This document shows positions 1 to 11,897 of a stretch of DNA of 64,000 bases, one piece after another. The notes below the pieces were generated by a model, which saw only the letters and a program-made list of their open reading frames with translations, ran no database searches and was not told where the DNA came from. How positions within the stretch are numbered: the first letter of the stretch is position 1; every line of letters begins with the position of its first letter. The position numbers and the translations under genes are program-made. Origin of the DNA: Sequoia sempervirens. Taxonomy: Eukaryota > Streptophyta > Pinopsida > Cupressales > Cupressaceae. The stretch lies in NCBI GenBank assembly GCA_007258455.2, contig VDFB02000003.1:43713986-43777985 (forward strand), read 5' to 3'.

Positions 1-2731
1 AATAATTTATTTTCTCCTTCATCCTTTTTTACTCATAACTTGAAACTTTAGCGCATTGTTATTTTTCCCTTTTTTTATTATAAAAATAAATAAGAGTTGA
101 ACTTTGCATACACTAAAAATACAACTATTTTTTTGGGCAACCTTTTTTCTCAACTATTTAGCCAAAATAGAGAAAACTATATCATCTTGACATGTAATCT
201 CTCTTCTAGTGCATCATAATTTTTTTTTATTTTTTTTGAGAAGACAATTAGCCTTATATTTCATTGTTTACAATCTACTTTTAGTAAAAAATAAAAAATA
301 AAATATAAAAACTAATTAAATTATTAAAAATATTATATTTTTAAAATTACACTTATAAATTTACAAAAGAGTATCATTTGTTCTTTTTGAATATTATTTA
401 CATGAGTACTTGAGTTGTGAGAATATCGATTTTTTCAAATTATTTTATTATTTTATAAATTGTTTTCAAAGTGATGTTGCATATTTATTTAGTGGACAAT
501 TCTAGTTGAAAAAGTTGTGGCTTAGATTTAATTTAAATATTACAAATCCATCTAGAACATATGCTTAATCAAAATTTACTTTCAAATAAAAATGTTTAAA
601 TTGATTTGTATTGGTAAATTAGTCCAAAGTGGGATACAATTTTGAACTTCCATCTTGATGTAAAATTTTTGTTATAATTAATGAATCTCATTCAACATAG
701 AAATACAATTTACATCATTATCAAATAGATACATATTAAATAACTTAACTCTCAAATTTTTCTCTTTTTACATTGTGTTTATTTAAAATATTTACTAAAA
801 GATTACAAAGAATAATTTCATAAATTGAATACTAAACAATATACTCTAAATACCATTCTCCCTTTGTATTTAATTTAATTTTTAATAGTGAAATTATAAT
901 ACAGGGAAATTTTAAAGATTTGTTCTTATATTGATATGATGCCCTAATTATTTTATCAAGATAATATTAATTTAATAATACTCTATGCTATTTAACTCAT
1001 TTCCTTATTTTTTATAGTAAAAAAAAGATTTTTTAGCACACATTTGGGGCCAAATGGCATCCCAATTTAACAAAGGATTCAAAGCACAAATAGATGCCTA
1101 GAAAATAAAGTTTTTGTGGGTTTTAAATGATAAAAAAAGTGTTGATCATAGAAGGAAAGGTTGTGCCCGAGCTAGTGTCATGTCCCACTTGCCTTCCTAC
1201 ACACCTTGTTGGTCTTAAAAAAAAAAAACTTTGTTTTTTATTAACTTATCATTTGTTTTTACTTGGTTGTCTCTATTTTCCTTTTAGAAGGTTAATGATT
1301 CTCAAGCAAATGCAAAATTAATGGCTGGATTTATGCCCTGTATCGTGCTAACAGCATATGGCAGCCAACATCAAGGAAAATAAGGTGCTATAAAAGAATA
1401 TGGCATGCCCAACACTAACATTAGGATATATATTATAAATTTAAACACATAAAATCATAAATTATTGTGTTATTGAGTAGTTTTACAAAATTTAACAATT
1501 TCACCATAGGATACATAGGTAATACACAAGAACCATTTCATAAATTGTTTCAAATGTGTAAGCATATATAGATGTAGAAAAAAAAAATTGACAATTTTTT
1601 TAAATATAAGTATCTATCAATTGTTTGAATTGTTTGACAAAAATGGCCCTTGCAAATATAGAAGCATAAACAATACAAGTGAGCTGTTTATCTCAATGTC
1701 ATATTTAAAATATAATGCAAAGACAAGGCACATGATCTTTTTGATAGAATGTCTCGAGTAAACATAACCCTATATGAGCTTTAAATTATTAAATGAAGTT
1801 TCTCTACAATAAATATTCACAAACAAAACTTTGGAATAGTTTGACTAAATACTTGAATAGTTAATCTCGCCAGATGAGATGTGGAAACACAAATAAGGTT
1901 AGTAAGCTACTTTTTAAATTCTCTTGCATATAAAAATGCAAACATATACCAACAAGTGATTTTTTTGAGATGAAGCTACAAAGAAATGTGGTCTCATGAA
2001 ATGCAAAGATTGTAAGAAATGCACTTTTTAGATTTCAATCATATTTTGTATTTTGATAGGATAATTTAAATTACTACACAAATCTATAGTTTTTAAGCAA
2101 TCATACAACTTCATCCTTACTGTACAAGATCCTCTCTATAGTTCTACAACTATGAGCATATCCTTCAACCAATTCAAGCTAAGTAAACATAGGTGGCACC
2201 AACAATTTTTAATTCCTTTTAACATCATAAACATTAATTTAAAATAACAAATGCATTCTTTCAACTTGAGATAATTGCTTCTTAGTTATATAAAGGCAAG
2301 GTTCTTACCTCTCTATTACTATCACATTTTTTGTCATAACCCTCAACTAATACACACTAGAACATGATTTATGTCATTAAATTTAATGTTCAAGACATCA
2401 AAAATAGCAATTAGCACTACCCAAATACATACTTTTGAATTTGAACTATCAATGCAAAAAAATGCAAGAACACAAACTCATTAATCAAATAGAACTATCT
2501 AGCAAAAATAATGATCAAATACCATAGAAAAATTGTGTCCACATCCTCAAACCTATAGATATACATGTATATCCAAGAATTAAAAATTATAATTACAACT
2601 TTCAATCATAATTATTTAACCCATTACAATATATAATGAATTATACAATTTAAAAGTTTCAAATAGAATGGAAATGATACACTAATAGCTTAAATTTCTT
2701 CAAGTTCATCCAAATTATACTTTGAGTAAAA
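1..2731. other. AT-rich non-coding DNA, no gene seen
   Basis: This is strongly AT-rich sequence with homopolymer A and T runs and stop codons in all frames. The longest open stretch (1127-1321, 64 codons) has no recognisable motif and ordinary AT-driven composition, so I do not call it. I saw no LTR end, primer site or RNA-gene signature here. Confidence 0.6.
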
Positions 2732-4145
2732 GCAAGAAGTTGGGTACACGAAGAGGGGAAGTTTCAGCCAAAAAAAAAATCTCGCAGAAAACGCGTACAC
2801 GTTATTAAAAAAACACGTATGTGTTATGCTTCGGGTACCCGAGCCTAAAAAACGCGTATGCACTAAAAAAATGTGTACGCGTTATATAACGCACACACGT
2901 TTTATAACATGTAAAAATTGATTATTTAAAAAAAAAAAAAAACTTTTTAGAAACAGGTACCCGTTTTAAAACGCATACCCGTTTTGTAACACAAAACGAG
3001 TACGCGTTTTAAAAAGGGTACCCGTTTCTTAAATTTTTTATTTTTTTTAAATAATCAAGAAAATGAAGAACACATGCATTTTGTAATGCGTACGCGTTTT
3101 TAAAAACGCGTATGTATTTTTAAAATTCAAAATTCCCAACCCACATCTTGCCTCGATTTTAGGCTTGGGAAAGGCTTGGCAATCCGAGCCTTAGCCTTTG
3201 ACCTGCAACTAAAAAACTAAGGCAGATTGAAGAAGAATGTCCAACTTTGGCAATATGGCTGATGCACTTTTTTTCTGAATCAATCTATAAAATTAAAACC
3301 CATTAGAGAACACGATGTCTACTTTCCAAATATATAGTTTTTATTAATATTGGATTATGTTTTCTATTTTTTTAATTAATTTCTAAGCAAACTATTCCTT
3401 AAACATGAAATATCAGACTTTTTTTGGTTTTTAATAACTTTTTTTTGGTTAAGTTTCTTGTAAAAAAAATTATATAGCATCAAACTTCAGACAATTCTCT
3501 ACACAATGGAAAAAAAAGATTCAAAAAATGTTTAGTTTAGGTCCAATTATGCTGTTCGTACACGTTGATTTTTATAAACATCAATTAAGGCCAATAAAAA
3601 TTTATTAAAAAAAAAATATTCAACCAAAAATTAAAAAAAAAAAAATCTAGATAAAACTTCATGTTGTTAGATCTCTTTTCCCAAAATGAATTAGCAAAAT
3701 ACTTTTATTTGGGTCAAAAAGTGTTGTCCGTACACATGCTTGGTATTGTAAAAAAAAAGGGACTTTTAAAAAGTGGTTTTTATAGATCCCTATCAAAATT
3801 TAATTTCTATAATCTGGGTATTTGAATAATTTATATATTTGGAAACTAGATTTAAAATTCTAAATTTCATATTACTGACTTTTTTAAAGATTCATTGTGC
3901 AAGTGCCTCAAATTTTCAGTCCAAGTGTGACAAATTCTGAAAAACAACAGAAACACTTCCACTTTTTGAGCTTTTTGTGTACCCAACTTCTTGCATCAGC
4001 CTCTTTATGTCTAAATTTCATATTACTAACTTTTTTAAAAATTCATTGTGCAAGTGCCTCAAATTTTCAGTCCAAGTGTGACAAATTCTGAAAAACAACA
4101 GAAACACTTCCACTTTTTGAGCTTTTTGTGTACCCAACTTCTTGC
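2732..4145. mobile_element. Candidate element bounded by an 18-bp inverted repeat
   Basis: The 18-mer GCAAGAAGTTGGGTACAC at 2732-2749 recurs as its exact reverse complement at 3977-3994, and again at 4128-4145 because the right end lies inside a 151-bp tandem duplication. Just inside both ends, weaker matches (CTTCC and GAAAC blocks) continue the inverted similarity. Perfect 18-bp ends about 1.3-1.4 kb apart suggest a terminal-inverted-repeat transposon or MITE-like element. The interior encodes no transposase that I can see, and I found no convincing target-site duplication. It could instead be an unrelated inverted duplication. Confidence 0.35.
2785..3125. repeat. Imperfect foldback rich in GGTACCCG and ACGCGTACGCGT motifs
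   Basis: The sequence is an imperfect inverted repeat centred near 2985. Left-arm blocks (ATTATTT plus A-run, AGAAACAGGTACCCG, AAAACGCATACCCG) reappear in reverse complement on the right (CGGGTACGCG-type blocks, GGGTACCCGTTTCT, T-run plus AAATAATC). Outside these, ACGCGTAYGCGTTTT blocks alternate on both sides. Self-complementary GTAC and CGCG cores occur about ten times in 340 bp, in marked contrast to the AT-rich surroundings. It lies inside the candidate inverted-repeat element and could be its subterminal region. Confidence 0.5.
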
Positions 4146-4160
4146 ATCAGCCCCTTTATG
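3860..4160. repeat. 151-bp direct tandem duplication
   Basis: Two head-to-tail copies, 3860-4010 and 4011-4160, differ at only a few positions (for example GACTTTTTTAAAGA against AACTTTTTTAAAAA, and CAGCCTC against CAGCCCC). Each begins CTAAATTTCATATTACT and ends near CTTTATG, and each contains one right-hand copy of the 18-bp inverted repeat. The near identity points to a recent duplication. Confidence 0.85.
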
Positions 4161-5174
4161 ATCTCAATTCATGCCTAATGGGTTTTTTTATGTCCCATCC
4201 AATCAAAAAAACATAGTAATATCAACTCAAATTGGATACCACTTAATATAAAAAAGAAAGTAAGATTCAAAGACCAAGGAAATACTATCACTTAGTTCTC
4301 TATATTGAGTAGAAGTTGAGGGAGAATACCTACCCTCAACAAATGGCTCTTAAAAATAACAATTAGAACAATACCATAGACCTAGACTTATACCTTGGGG
4401 CATCAATAGAAATGGTCTCACCTACTATAGATGGCTAAAATCACCACACCTTACCACACTCAACTCTATCCTATCCCAATGCTAATTAAATAAACATAAT
4501 TATTTAGTTAATATTTATAGATTTCCTTCAATGACTAATTAAATAAATATAAATTAATTAATCCATTATCATCATCCCTTATAGTCACCCTTAATTTTTA
4601 AAAAAAATATATTTATTTAATTAAACTAGCCTTCATATCCTTATCCTCCAAGAACTAAATAAATACAAACTATTTATTTAATTCCTCATTTTTCCACCTC
4701 AAATCCAATTATTCATTAAAAAAATTAATTAACTAATTAATCCTTGTACACTCATAGACATAATTAATATAATTAATCACTTATCCCTAAAATACTACAA
4801 TGAAATCCTATCCATCCATTTATCTTAAAAACTCCTCATCATCCATCCTAGGCATGTGATTTCTCACACTTGTGTGAGAGGACACTTGTCATATTCTCTC
4901 TTCCCCATGTGATCTCTCACATGTCCCATATCTCTTCCCCTTATGATCTCTCACATGTGTAAGAGGACACCTGTAGTAATATCTTATCATATCTCACATG
5001 TGTGAGCAGATTCACATGTCTCATCTCCTATCCCTATGATATCTCTCACATATGTTAGAAGGATATTAAATTCAACCATGCACTCAAGCCAATTCAATCT
5101 CAACCCTTCAAATATATTTGATCCTCATCCCCCATAAGTGTACCATTCACAAGGTGCCACTTGGAGATATCTCA
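4161..5174. other. AT-rich intergenic DNA with a degenerate CTCACATGTGTGAG cluster
   Basis: No coding potential is visible. Between about 4850 and 5065 the phrase (T)GATCTCTCACATGTGTGAGAGGACAC recurs about five times in degenerate form, and its CACATGTG core is self-complementary. The rest is AT-rich with TTAATTAAT and ATTTATTTAATT stretches. Confidence 0.5.
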
Positions 5175-5221
5175 TGTTGGAAGTTTGAGGAAATTGTTGG
5201 TTTGCTTGTCATTGATATGGT

Positions 5222-6508
5222 TGTTGGCAACATGAGCATGATCATAAACAATTTTTCCATTGATGTCAACATTGAAGTATAATTTGAGGTATAGTTGATT
5301 GGTGAAGCATGAGTTTGTATGGTGATGTTAATCCATTATATAAGTGTAATATTTTTGATCCGATGTAGAACAAATGTGTTGATATTTGGATAAGTAACAA
5401 AGTTCAGTTTTCAATGTACAAAGTATCAATTTTTAGGTCTACATTGCTCCACCTTGAAGAATTTTGGTATGCGGTTCTAAGAGAATTTTGACATATGTTA
5501 GAGAAATCTAAATATAAATTTTCATGTCTTATGTCCTATGGTATCAAAGATAATGATGGTAGTGCATCGAGTCTGCTAGTGATAGTATTACCAATACAAA
5601 ATACATGTTTGGAATAGTCCATATTCCATCATGGAATAATATTTGGTTAAATGTGGTTTTGTGGGAGTGTTTACAAGTGTCAATATCATATATGATCCAA
5701 GTGGCGAGTGTTTTGGAGGTGTGAGTATCAGTTTTTGGATGATCAGTTGGTGTATTGTAGTGTTACTTCACCAACGGTGCTGACCTAATGAGTTTGAGGT
5801 CGTGCAGAGTTAAAGGAAGTGTTGATCAGACTTATGGGAATTATTATAGGTCCCCCCCAACCTATTTAGATTCATTAAAAGTTTTGAATTATGGCATGAA
5901 GCATTTTTTTAATCTTGAGCCAACAAGTTATTGTATTGTGTGTTTCATGTAATTAGGTAGACCTAATTGATGATTTAGGTGTTTGTGAATGTAATGCATA
6001 TAAATGTAAGATCATTTTCGGTGTTGATATGAATATGTATGTAATGTGAAGTGTACAAATATAGTGTGAAGGTGATGCAAATATAAGTAGAGCAGAGTGT
6101 GGAAGTGGTGTAGTATGAAGTGTGTTGATTCAGTATTTTAAGCTCCAGTGGAACTGTATCTCTGACATATTGTAGATGCATTATTAGTAGTTCAAATCTT
6201 GGTAGTGAGCTACCCCTCTTTTCTAATTCTCTTATTCTTAGGAATGTGATTCCAAAAGGAAATGACCCATTTTGTAATATGTTATAATCAGTTATAATAT
6301 ATTGTGAGCTAATCCTCACCGTGGTTTTTCCCTTTTTGGGTTTTCCACGTAAAAATCTAGTGTTCATGTGTTATGTGCTTTGATGATTACTTTCATTATT
6401 TATTTCCATATTGCAATTTGAATATGATGTTTCAAATAGATGCTTAAATGTTTAAGTGGTTTCAAAGATTATTGATTCACCCCCCCTCTCAATATTTTGG
6501 GTGTTTAA
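5222..6508 (+). repeat. LTR of a Sirevirus-like copia element (element D, 5' LTR)
   Basis: It starts TGTTGGCAACATGAGCATG, which matches the start of the minus-strand element-A LTRs (TGTTGGAAACATGAGCATG in their orientation). Near the 3' end it has the block shared by all LTRs of this group here: CCGTGGTTTTTCCCTTTTTG, GGGTTTTCCACGTAAAAATC, GATTCACCCCCCCTCTCAAT, then GGGTGTTTAA. A tRNA primer site follows immediately, so it acts as a 5' LTR of a plus-strand element. A similar but different LTR-like start (TGTTGGAAGTTTGAGG) lies at 5175, so the left edge may be chimeric. Confidence 0.75.
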
Positions 6509-6510
6509 AA

Positions 6511-6528
6511 TGGTATTAGAGCTTAGTT
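6511..6528 (+). other. Primer binding site, initiator Met-tRNA type
   Basis: TGGTATTAGAGCTTAG directly follows the LTR and matches the plant copia primer-site consensus TGGTATCAGAGC with one change (C to T). The same downstream extension (CTTAGTTC) is seen in reverse complement at element A (24003-24023). Confidence 0.8.
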
Positions 6529-6549
6529 CATTGGAAGAAGCTTAATCGC

Positions 6550-7098
6550 ATGAGCAAGATCTTGGAGAGTGAACACATGGCTACTAGGATATATCCTACT
6601 TCTATGAAAGAAATTAATATGGTTGGATTCATTGAAGAAGACTGCATGTTTGATATGAATGGAGAACTCAGACTAGCCCTTGAAGATCTAGAAAGAACTC
6701 AAAGTGAGAACAAAGATGTGAAATAAAATGTCAAGGAAGCAAATGAATGCATTAAAAAATTGAGGGAGAAGATCAAGAAGTTTAGAGAAAGACATAAGGA
6801 GGTTAATGATCAGTTAAAGCAATCAAATGAGACAATTGCTAGTTTGAAAGTGTAAGTTGAAGAGGGAAAAAGAGTTGAAGAATGCATGAATGACAAATTG
6901 AAAATAAAATATGTAGAATGCTTAGGCTAGAAGAAGAGGTTGTGACTTTGAGATTAGATCTAGAGAAAGAAAAGAATCAAGAAGACAAATTCAAGAAGAG
7001 TTCTACAATACTTGATGAAATAATTAAAAATCCAAAGAATTCCAAAGACAAAGGAGGATTAGGGTTTGAAAAAGGAGAAAGTTCAAAAGCTCTATAAC
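6550..7098 (+). pseudogene. Start of gag, Sirevirus-like copia element D (broken)
   Basis: The reading frame opens at ATG 6550 with MSKILESEHMATRIYPTSMK, or from the in-frame ATG at 6577. The block MATRIYPTSMKEINMVGFIE aligns with MTTRRYPILLKEIIMEGFTK in element A on the other strand, so this is the conserved N-terminus of gag in this family. An in-frame TAA at 6724-6726 ends the first 58 codons. Beyond it a lysine/glutamate-rich coiled coil continues (KKLREKIKKFRERHKEVNDQ) with more stops to about 7098. Gag would form the particle. No zinc knuckle, protease or pol follows, so the element is truncated. Confidence 0.6.
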
Positions 7099-7549
7099 TG
7101 AGTTTTTTTTCCAAAATTTGCTCAAATTAAGACAATGTGATGCAAATGAAAATATATAGCAATGCAAATGACAAATATGAGTGTAATTTTCTATGTAGAT
7201 CTGACCTAAGTGACTTAAATAAACCCTAATGTAACCTATGATGCAAAATGATATGCAATTTTTTGAATTTTAATGTCTTATGATGCAAAAGTGAAACCCT
7301 AATGAGAAATATAAAAAAATGCAATACACAACCTAGATCTAGGATGAATTTTAGAAGGTATGTAATATTAACAGGTCAGGATCACCAAAATGAAACAACG
7401 AAAAATGGAAACCCTAGGTCTAATGTGTAAACCTAAGATTGAAGCTTGGGCATTTTGTTTTGGTGTGTTTTACTTATGTTTCATTAAGATGGAGATCACA
7501 AGGTGTTTAGATTGACTTTCAACCATGAAGGTGAGCCAGTTAGACCTAG
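7099..7549. other. Non-coding spacer, target of the element A insertion
   Basis: AT-rich DNA with repeated ATGCAAATGA-like words and no open frame. It ends in ATCTA (7550-7554), the left copy of the element A target-site duplication; its continuation on the far side of element A begins at 25301. Confidence 0.5.
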
Positions 7550-7554
7550 ATCTA

Positions 7555-8791
7555 TTGAACACCCAGAATATTGAGAGGGGGTGAATCAGTATCCACTGAA
7601 ATTAATTAACTTCATCAACTTAAATATGCATTCAAAGCATCTCATCAAACTTGTAGAAATGGAAAAGAATAATTAAATCATGTATCACATCAATAAACAC
7701 AAGAACACCATATTTACATGGAAAACCTTAGGAAGAGAAAAACCATGGTGAGGTTCATAGCTCACAATATATTATAATCGATTATAATGGATTATAAATT
7801 GGAGGACTCATTATCCAAAATAGAAAAGAGAATAGAAGAATGGATCACTACCAGATTTTGAACTACTAACAATGCATCTACAACATGTTAAAAACACAAT
7901 TCCAGTTAAGCTTAAAAAATTGACTTTACACACTTCATACTTCACCACTATCACCTTTCACACTTCACTCTATATCAGAATCTCTACATCACAATCTCTA
8001 TGTCACACCTACATTTATAACTCATATCAAATTGAAATTCTATATATACATACATCTTCCACAAAAAAACATATCATCAATTAGGTCGGCCTAATTAGAT
8101 GAAACATGTAACACCATAACCCGTCAACTCAAAACTCTAACCCACATATATTGTAAAAGAAACCAAAAAAAATTCTTCACCAAAATTGGTTGGCATGACC
8201 TATAATTACTCCCATGATTATGATCCTTTCATAATTCAACTCCATGACCCAAAACCCTTAGGTCAACACCACACAACAAAACTAGTGGAGCAACAACTAA
8301 ATGAACCAACTGTTCATCCACAACTTAACACACAGAACACCAAGTCACTTACCACTTGGAGTGTATATACTTCTAAAATCCTCAAACACTTCCTCAAAAC
8401 TGCATAGCATAATAATCATCTACGGTGGAATGTGAAGCATTCTAATATGCATTATGCACCTGTAACTCTGCTTATACTAAGCCCAATAGTTTGTCATCGA
8501 TATATTCAATTATGAAAGACATGCAACCCTGAAACTTCAGATATAGATACCTTCAATACATACCATTATTGTAACCTCATAACTATGTGGCAAGATTCTG
8601 CAAAGTAGAGCAATGCAGACCACAAAATTGCTTTGTTGCTTACTATTCTAGTTTGGGATAGGCAATTTTCACCAAAACACTTGGTCTTCTCCAGAATTCT
8701 CTGAACTATGTACATACAGATGCACCATCAATTCTACAATGGGTTTCCATCAATGACAACACCATATATCATCATGCTCATGTTTCCAACA
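7555..8791 (-). repeat. Element A 3' LTR
   Basis: In plus coordinates it begins TTGAACACCCAGAATATTGA (the LTR 3' end reversed) and ends CATGCTCATGTTTCCAACA, next to the polypurine tract reversed as ATCTCCCCCTTT. It aligns along its length with 24028-25295, including GGTTTTCC/TTTTTCCC-type blocks (here reversed as GGAAAACCTTAGGAAGAG, AAAAACCATGGTGAGG) and CTCACAATATATTATAA. Short open frames inside it (7872-8084, 8186-8407) are not genes. Confidence 0.8.
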
Positions 8792-9060
8792 ATCTCCCCC
8801 TTTATCATTGATGGTAACACACTTCTCCAAAACACTCTCCCCCTTTGACATCAAGGGAAAAGGGTACCAAAAAGATACTTATATTCTTTACTCCCCCTTA
8901 CAAATATATTTACATGAGAGTATCTCCCCCTATCTACTTTACTTCCCCTTTCTATATTATCCATCACCAAAAAGGAAAAACTATACCACAAAACCATCTA
9001 CTAACTTTGCATATGTACATTGAAATAAAAAAATTGCATATACAAAGATAAAAGGTACAC
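8792..9060 (-). other. Multiple polypurine tracts of element A
   Basis: Four C-rich tracts (ATCTCCCCCTTTATCATTGA, ACTCTCCCCCTTTGACATCA, TTTACTCCCCCTTACA, GTATCTCCCCCTATCT, with a weaker ACTTCCCCTTT after them) are polypurine tracts on the minus strand, the first directly adjacent to the 3' LTR. Repeated polypurine tracts near the 3' LTR are a reported Sirevirus hallmark. The overlapping short open frames here are not credible genes. Confidence 0.7.
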
Positions 9061-9198
9061 CTTAACTAGATGAGGGTAAAATACTCTTATAAGACATTCA
9101 ATTTTGCAAGGTGTGCCTCCCAATCCTTTTTGGAAAAGGCAAGCATATGGCACTGATTTTCAAACTAAACATGAAATTCTTCTCCTTCTGGAGAACTA

Positions 9199-10247
9199 TG
9201 TTGAACACACAAAATACTGAGAGGGGGGGTGAATTAGTATTCTACTAAACCATTTGATTTCTAACCATCTAATTATCAAAACTTATCTAGCTACAACTAT
9301 AAGTAAAAACATGGAAGTGAACATAACATCACACAACTCATAGACACTAGGATTTTTACGTGGGAAACCAAAAATGGGAAAAAATACAGTGAGGATTAAC
9401 TCACAATATATTATAACCGGTCATAAAATATTATAGGGAACACTGCCAGAACACACTATCCTTGAAAGGCTCATAGCTATAGTACAAAATATATGGCTTA
9501 CCGCAAGAATACAAAAAAATATGGCTCACTACTAGGAATATGAATTGAATGGAATGCACCTTTTGAATGCTGAGTAAAGTTGCAATTAAGCTCTAAAAGA
9601 TAGAAAATCCTGCACTGGATTGTAGGTATACAACAACTATCAACAACTACCAATAACTTCACACCATATCACTTTGTCACACATCTTGCATCATCACTTC
9701 ATATCATCTTTCTCTATGTATCTACATGTACATCTATATGTATATATTTGTTCAATACAAGGATCTTCCATATATACACGGTTACATCTTCATACATCAA
9801 TTAGGCTAGCTTAATTAGATGTAAGCATACTTAACTCAAACTATCTTATCGGCTTCAAAACAAAAAATTCTTTGGTGCTCTATGCATGAAATGATTTAGG
9901 TTGGCCCAGACCTAAAAAGGAAATTTTTAAACCTCCATGAAGCATGTATTGCATGTTCAAGTCGACCAAAAGAAGATTATACCAAAAGTTGTAAGTTGAA
10001 CTTCTGACATTTATAACTTTTAACTGATTTGACCTAGATTGCTGAATTCCTGACCAACGTTGTATCTAAGACCCTTGAATAATATATAAAAAATTATATG
10101 AGTTGATATTCTACTTAGAGTGATTCCAGACCAAATTATCAGATCAATATAGCACAAACACAATTTACCTGATGGGAAGATAATTAGTCAACAAACAATT
10201 TTGGCATTAATGACAACAAAGTGGAGGTCTCCTTCATTCTTCCAACA
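9199..10247 (-). repeat. Solo LTR (element B) inserted in element A
   Basis: The sequence runs from TGTTGAACACACAAAATACT to CATTCTTCCAACA and is flanked by a perfect 5-bp duplication AACTA (9194-9198 and 10248-10252). On the minus strand it starts TGTTGGAAGAATGAAGGAGA and ends GTGTTCAACA. It carries the same near-terminal blocks as the other LTRs (reversed GAGGGGGGGTGAATTAG, TTTTTACGTGGGAAACC). No primer site or polypurine tract adjoins it, so it is a solo LTR left by LTR-LTR recombination. It is 1049 bp long and of a different subfamily from the element A LTRs. Confidence 0.85.
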
Positions 10248-10289
10248 AACTAGGCATTGGATTCTTTTGAACAATTTTCTTAGCATCAA

Positions 10290-11477
10290 CTAAATCTTCA
10301 ATAAAAAATGTAAGCCTAAGACTTACCATGTCATGGAGCTTATTGTACTACTTTATGATTTGCTCTTTCTATTCCTATAATAGAAAGAATTAACTGCGTA
10401 GAATTTCAATGGCTACTCTTTTAGCTCCATCTGTTCACTTACCAGATCATAAACACTTGAGGCCTAAGAAATTTGAGACTCCTTGTAAAAATTGGTCATT
10501 TCAAATAGAATTGAAATAATTGTTTAGCTTCTTCAAAACACTTTTTTAACATTTTTCAAGTTGCCTTGCAACTTGGCATGTGCAGTACCACACTTATCAA
10601 AAATATCAGCTAACCTTTTATCATTGAATTTCTTTGTCATTACCTTCTCTACATTCTCTTCCAACCTAATAGAATACTCCTTAAAAGAATCAAGTAATAA
10701 TCTCAACTGTTGCACACTAGTTAAAGAATTGTTAATAGAAATTTTGGGAAGTCCTTCTTGCAATACCTTCACAGCTTCACCCACCAACTCAGTACTCTTC
10801 TGGTAAGTTTGAAGAATCTCCTTTTTCGTGGAGACATGAAAAAAATTGCCAAGCTATAGCTTATGTAGAGGGGAAATCTTATCCAGGTCCACTTGACCTT
10901 GTTTCATAGGAATCTATAGCAACTATGCAGACACTACCAATTAAAATTGCAATTGCATATCCAAGATATTTTTCAACGAATTTCGTGAGGGTTTGGAGGA
11001 TTCACCACTTGTTTTAGTAATTTCATTTGCATGAGTATCACTCTTCTCTTTCAATCCACTACCAAAGCACTCTTCTACAATCTTCTCCACTTTTGAAGGC
11101 ATAGTTTCTTCTTTTTGTGTTTTAGTCTTCTCTTGGGCATCTTGATTATCTTCTTTATTCTCCACATTTAGAGGATTTTTGTCTATCAAGATTTCTTCTT
11201 GTAGATGCTCATGTTTCTCTATGATCATCTCATTGATTTCCAAAAGGGGTGTATCTTGTTGCATTTGATCTTTAGTCTCCAGAGGAGTGGTTTCCTTATA
11301 TGCATGCACAAATTTCTTCTTTTATGTAAGAATCTTGGCTATTATCTCCTCTATTTTCCTCTCCATCCTCTTGATTTCTTTTCAGTCCTTCCCCATTAGG
11401 GTATCTACCCTATGTTTGTTCTTGAATCCTTTTTCTTGCAATTTAGAAAACCTTATTCTTTCTTCATTAGTAAAGGT
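10290..11477 (-). pseudogene. Element A extra (env-like) ORF, C-terminal part
   Basis: Minus-strand frames at 10941-11309 (acidic, lysine/glutamate-rich, e.g. NVENKEDNQDAQEKTKTQKE) and 10533-10787 (helical, e.g. LRLLLDSFKEYSIRLEENVE) continue the ORF whose N-terminal half lies beyond the copia insertion at 19738-21502. The same order, a charged low-complexity linker then a coiled-coil tail, is seen in the plus-strand relative at 50200-52060. The role of these extra ORFs is unknown; env-like describes position and coiled coils only. It is interrupted by the 11478-19732 insertion and by stops. Confidence 0.5.
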
Positions 11478-11879
11478 TTTTGGTGTGAACAAGTCTTGGA
11501 CCTAGTTAATTCTTCACATGTTAAGTTTACTTAGGATATAAGCATTCTTCTAGAAGTCTTAATTGTCTTATCTAGACAAGTCATAGTTTTCTTATCTATA
11601 CTTTACATTATCCTAGGTAGTTATGAGTTAGTTGTCTCATGTGATAGGATTAAGACACTTGCCATGATCTTGTCTTATCCTATCTCTCATCCTTGCCTTT
11701 ATAAGCAAGGCATCTCTTTCATATTTTTTATTGCATTGTATTTCATAGCATATTGATCATATTTTATCATATTGCAATTCTTGTTTGGTGGAATAACATC
11801 TTCCATTGTTGCTTATATCTATCTCTTGTGGAGGTTATTTGGTGTTGCAGATTGAAGATCTTGGTTGCTCACTTCAACA
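11478..11879 (+). repeat. Element C 5' LTR
   Basis: 402 bp. It aligns with the 3' LTR at 19307 from TTGGTGTGAA to GCTCACTTCAACA. The expected TG start is mutated (TT). A TATA box (TTTATAAG) lies inside a short palindrome CCTTGC-CTTTATAA-GCAAGG at 11691-11710. The 3' LTR carries an extra segment of about 20 bp near its start (CTAGGGACTTAGGGGACTTA) that this copy lacks. Confidence 0.9.
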
Positions 11880-11897
11880 TGGTATCAGAGCTTTGAA
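11880..11897 (+). other. Element C primer binding site
   Basis: TGGTATCAGAGCTTTGAA immediately follows the LTR. Its first 12 bases are identical to the plant copia primer site complementary to the 3' end of initiator methionine tRNA. Confidence 0.9.

Noticed and set aside
3897..4091. 64-codon frame across the 151-bp duplication
   Set aside because: It is created by the tandem duplication junction; the unit is non-coding and reads differently in each copy.
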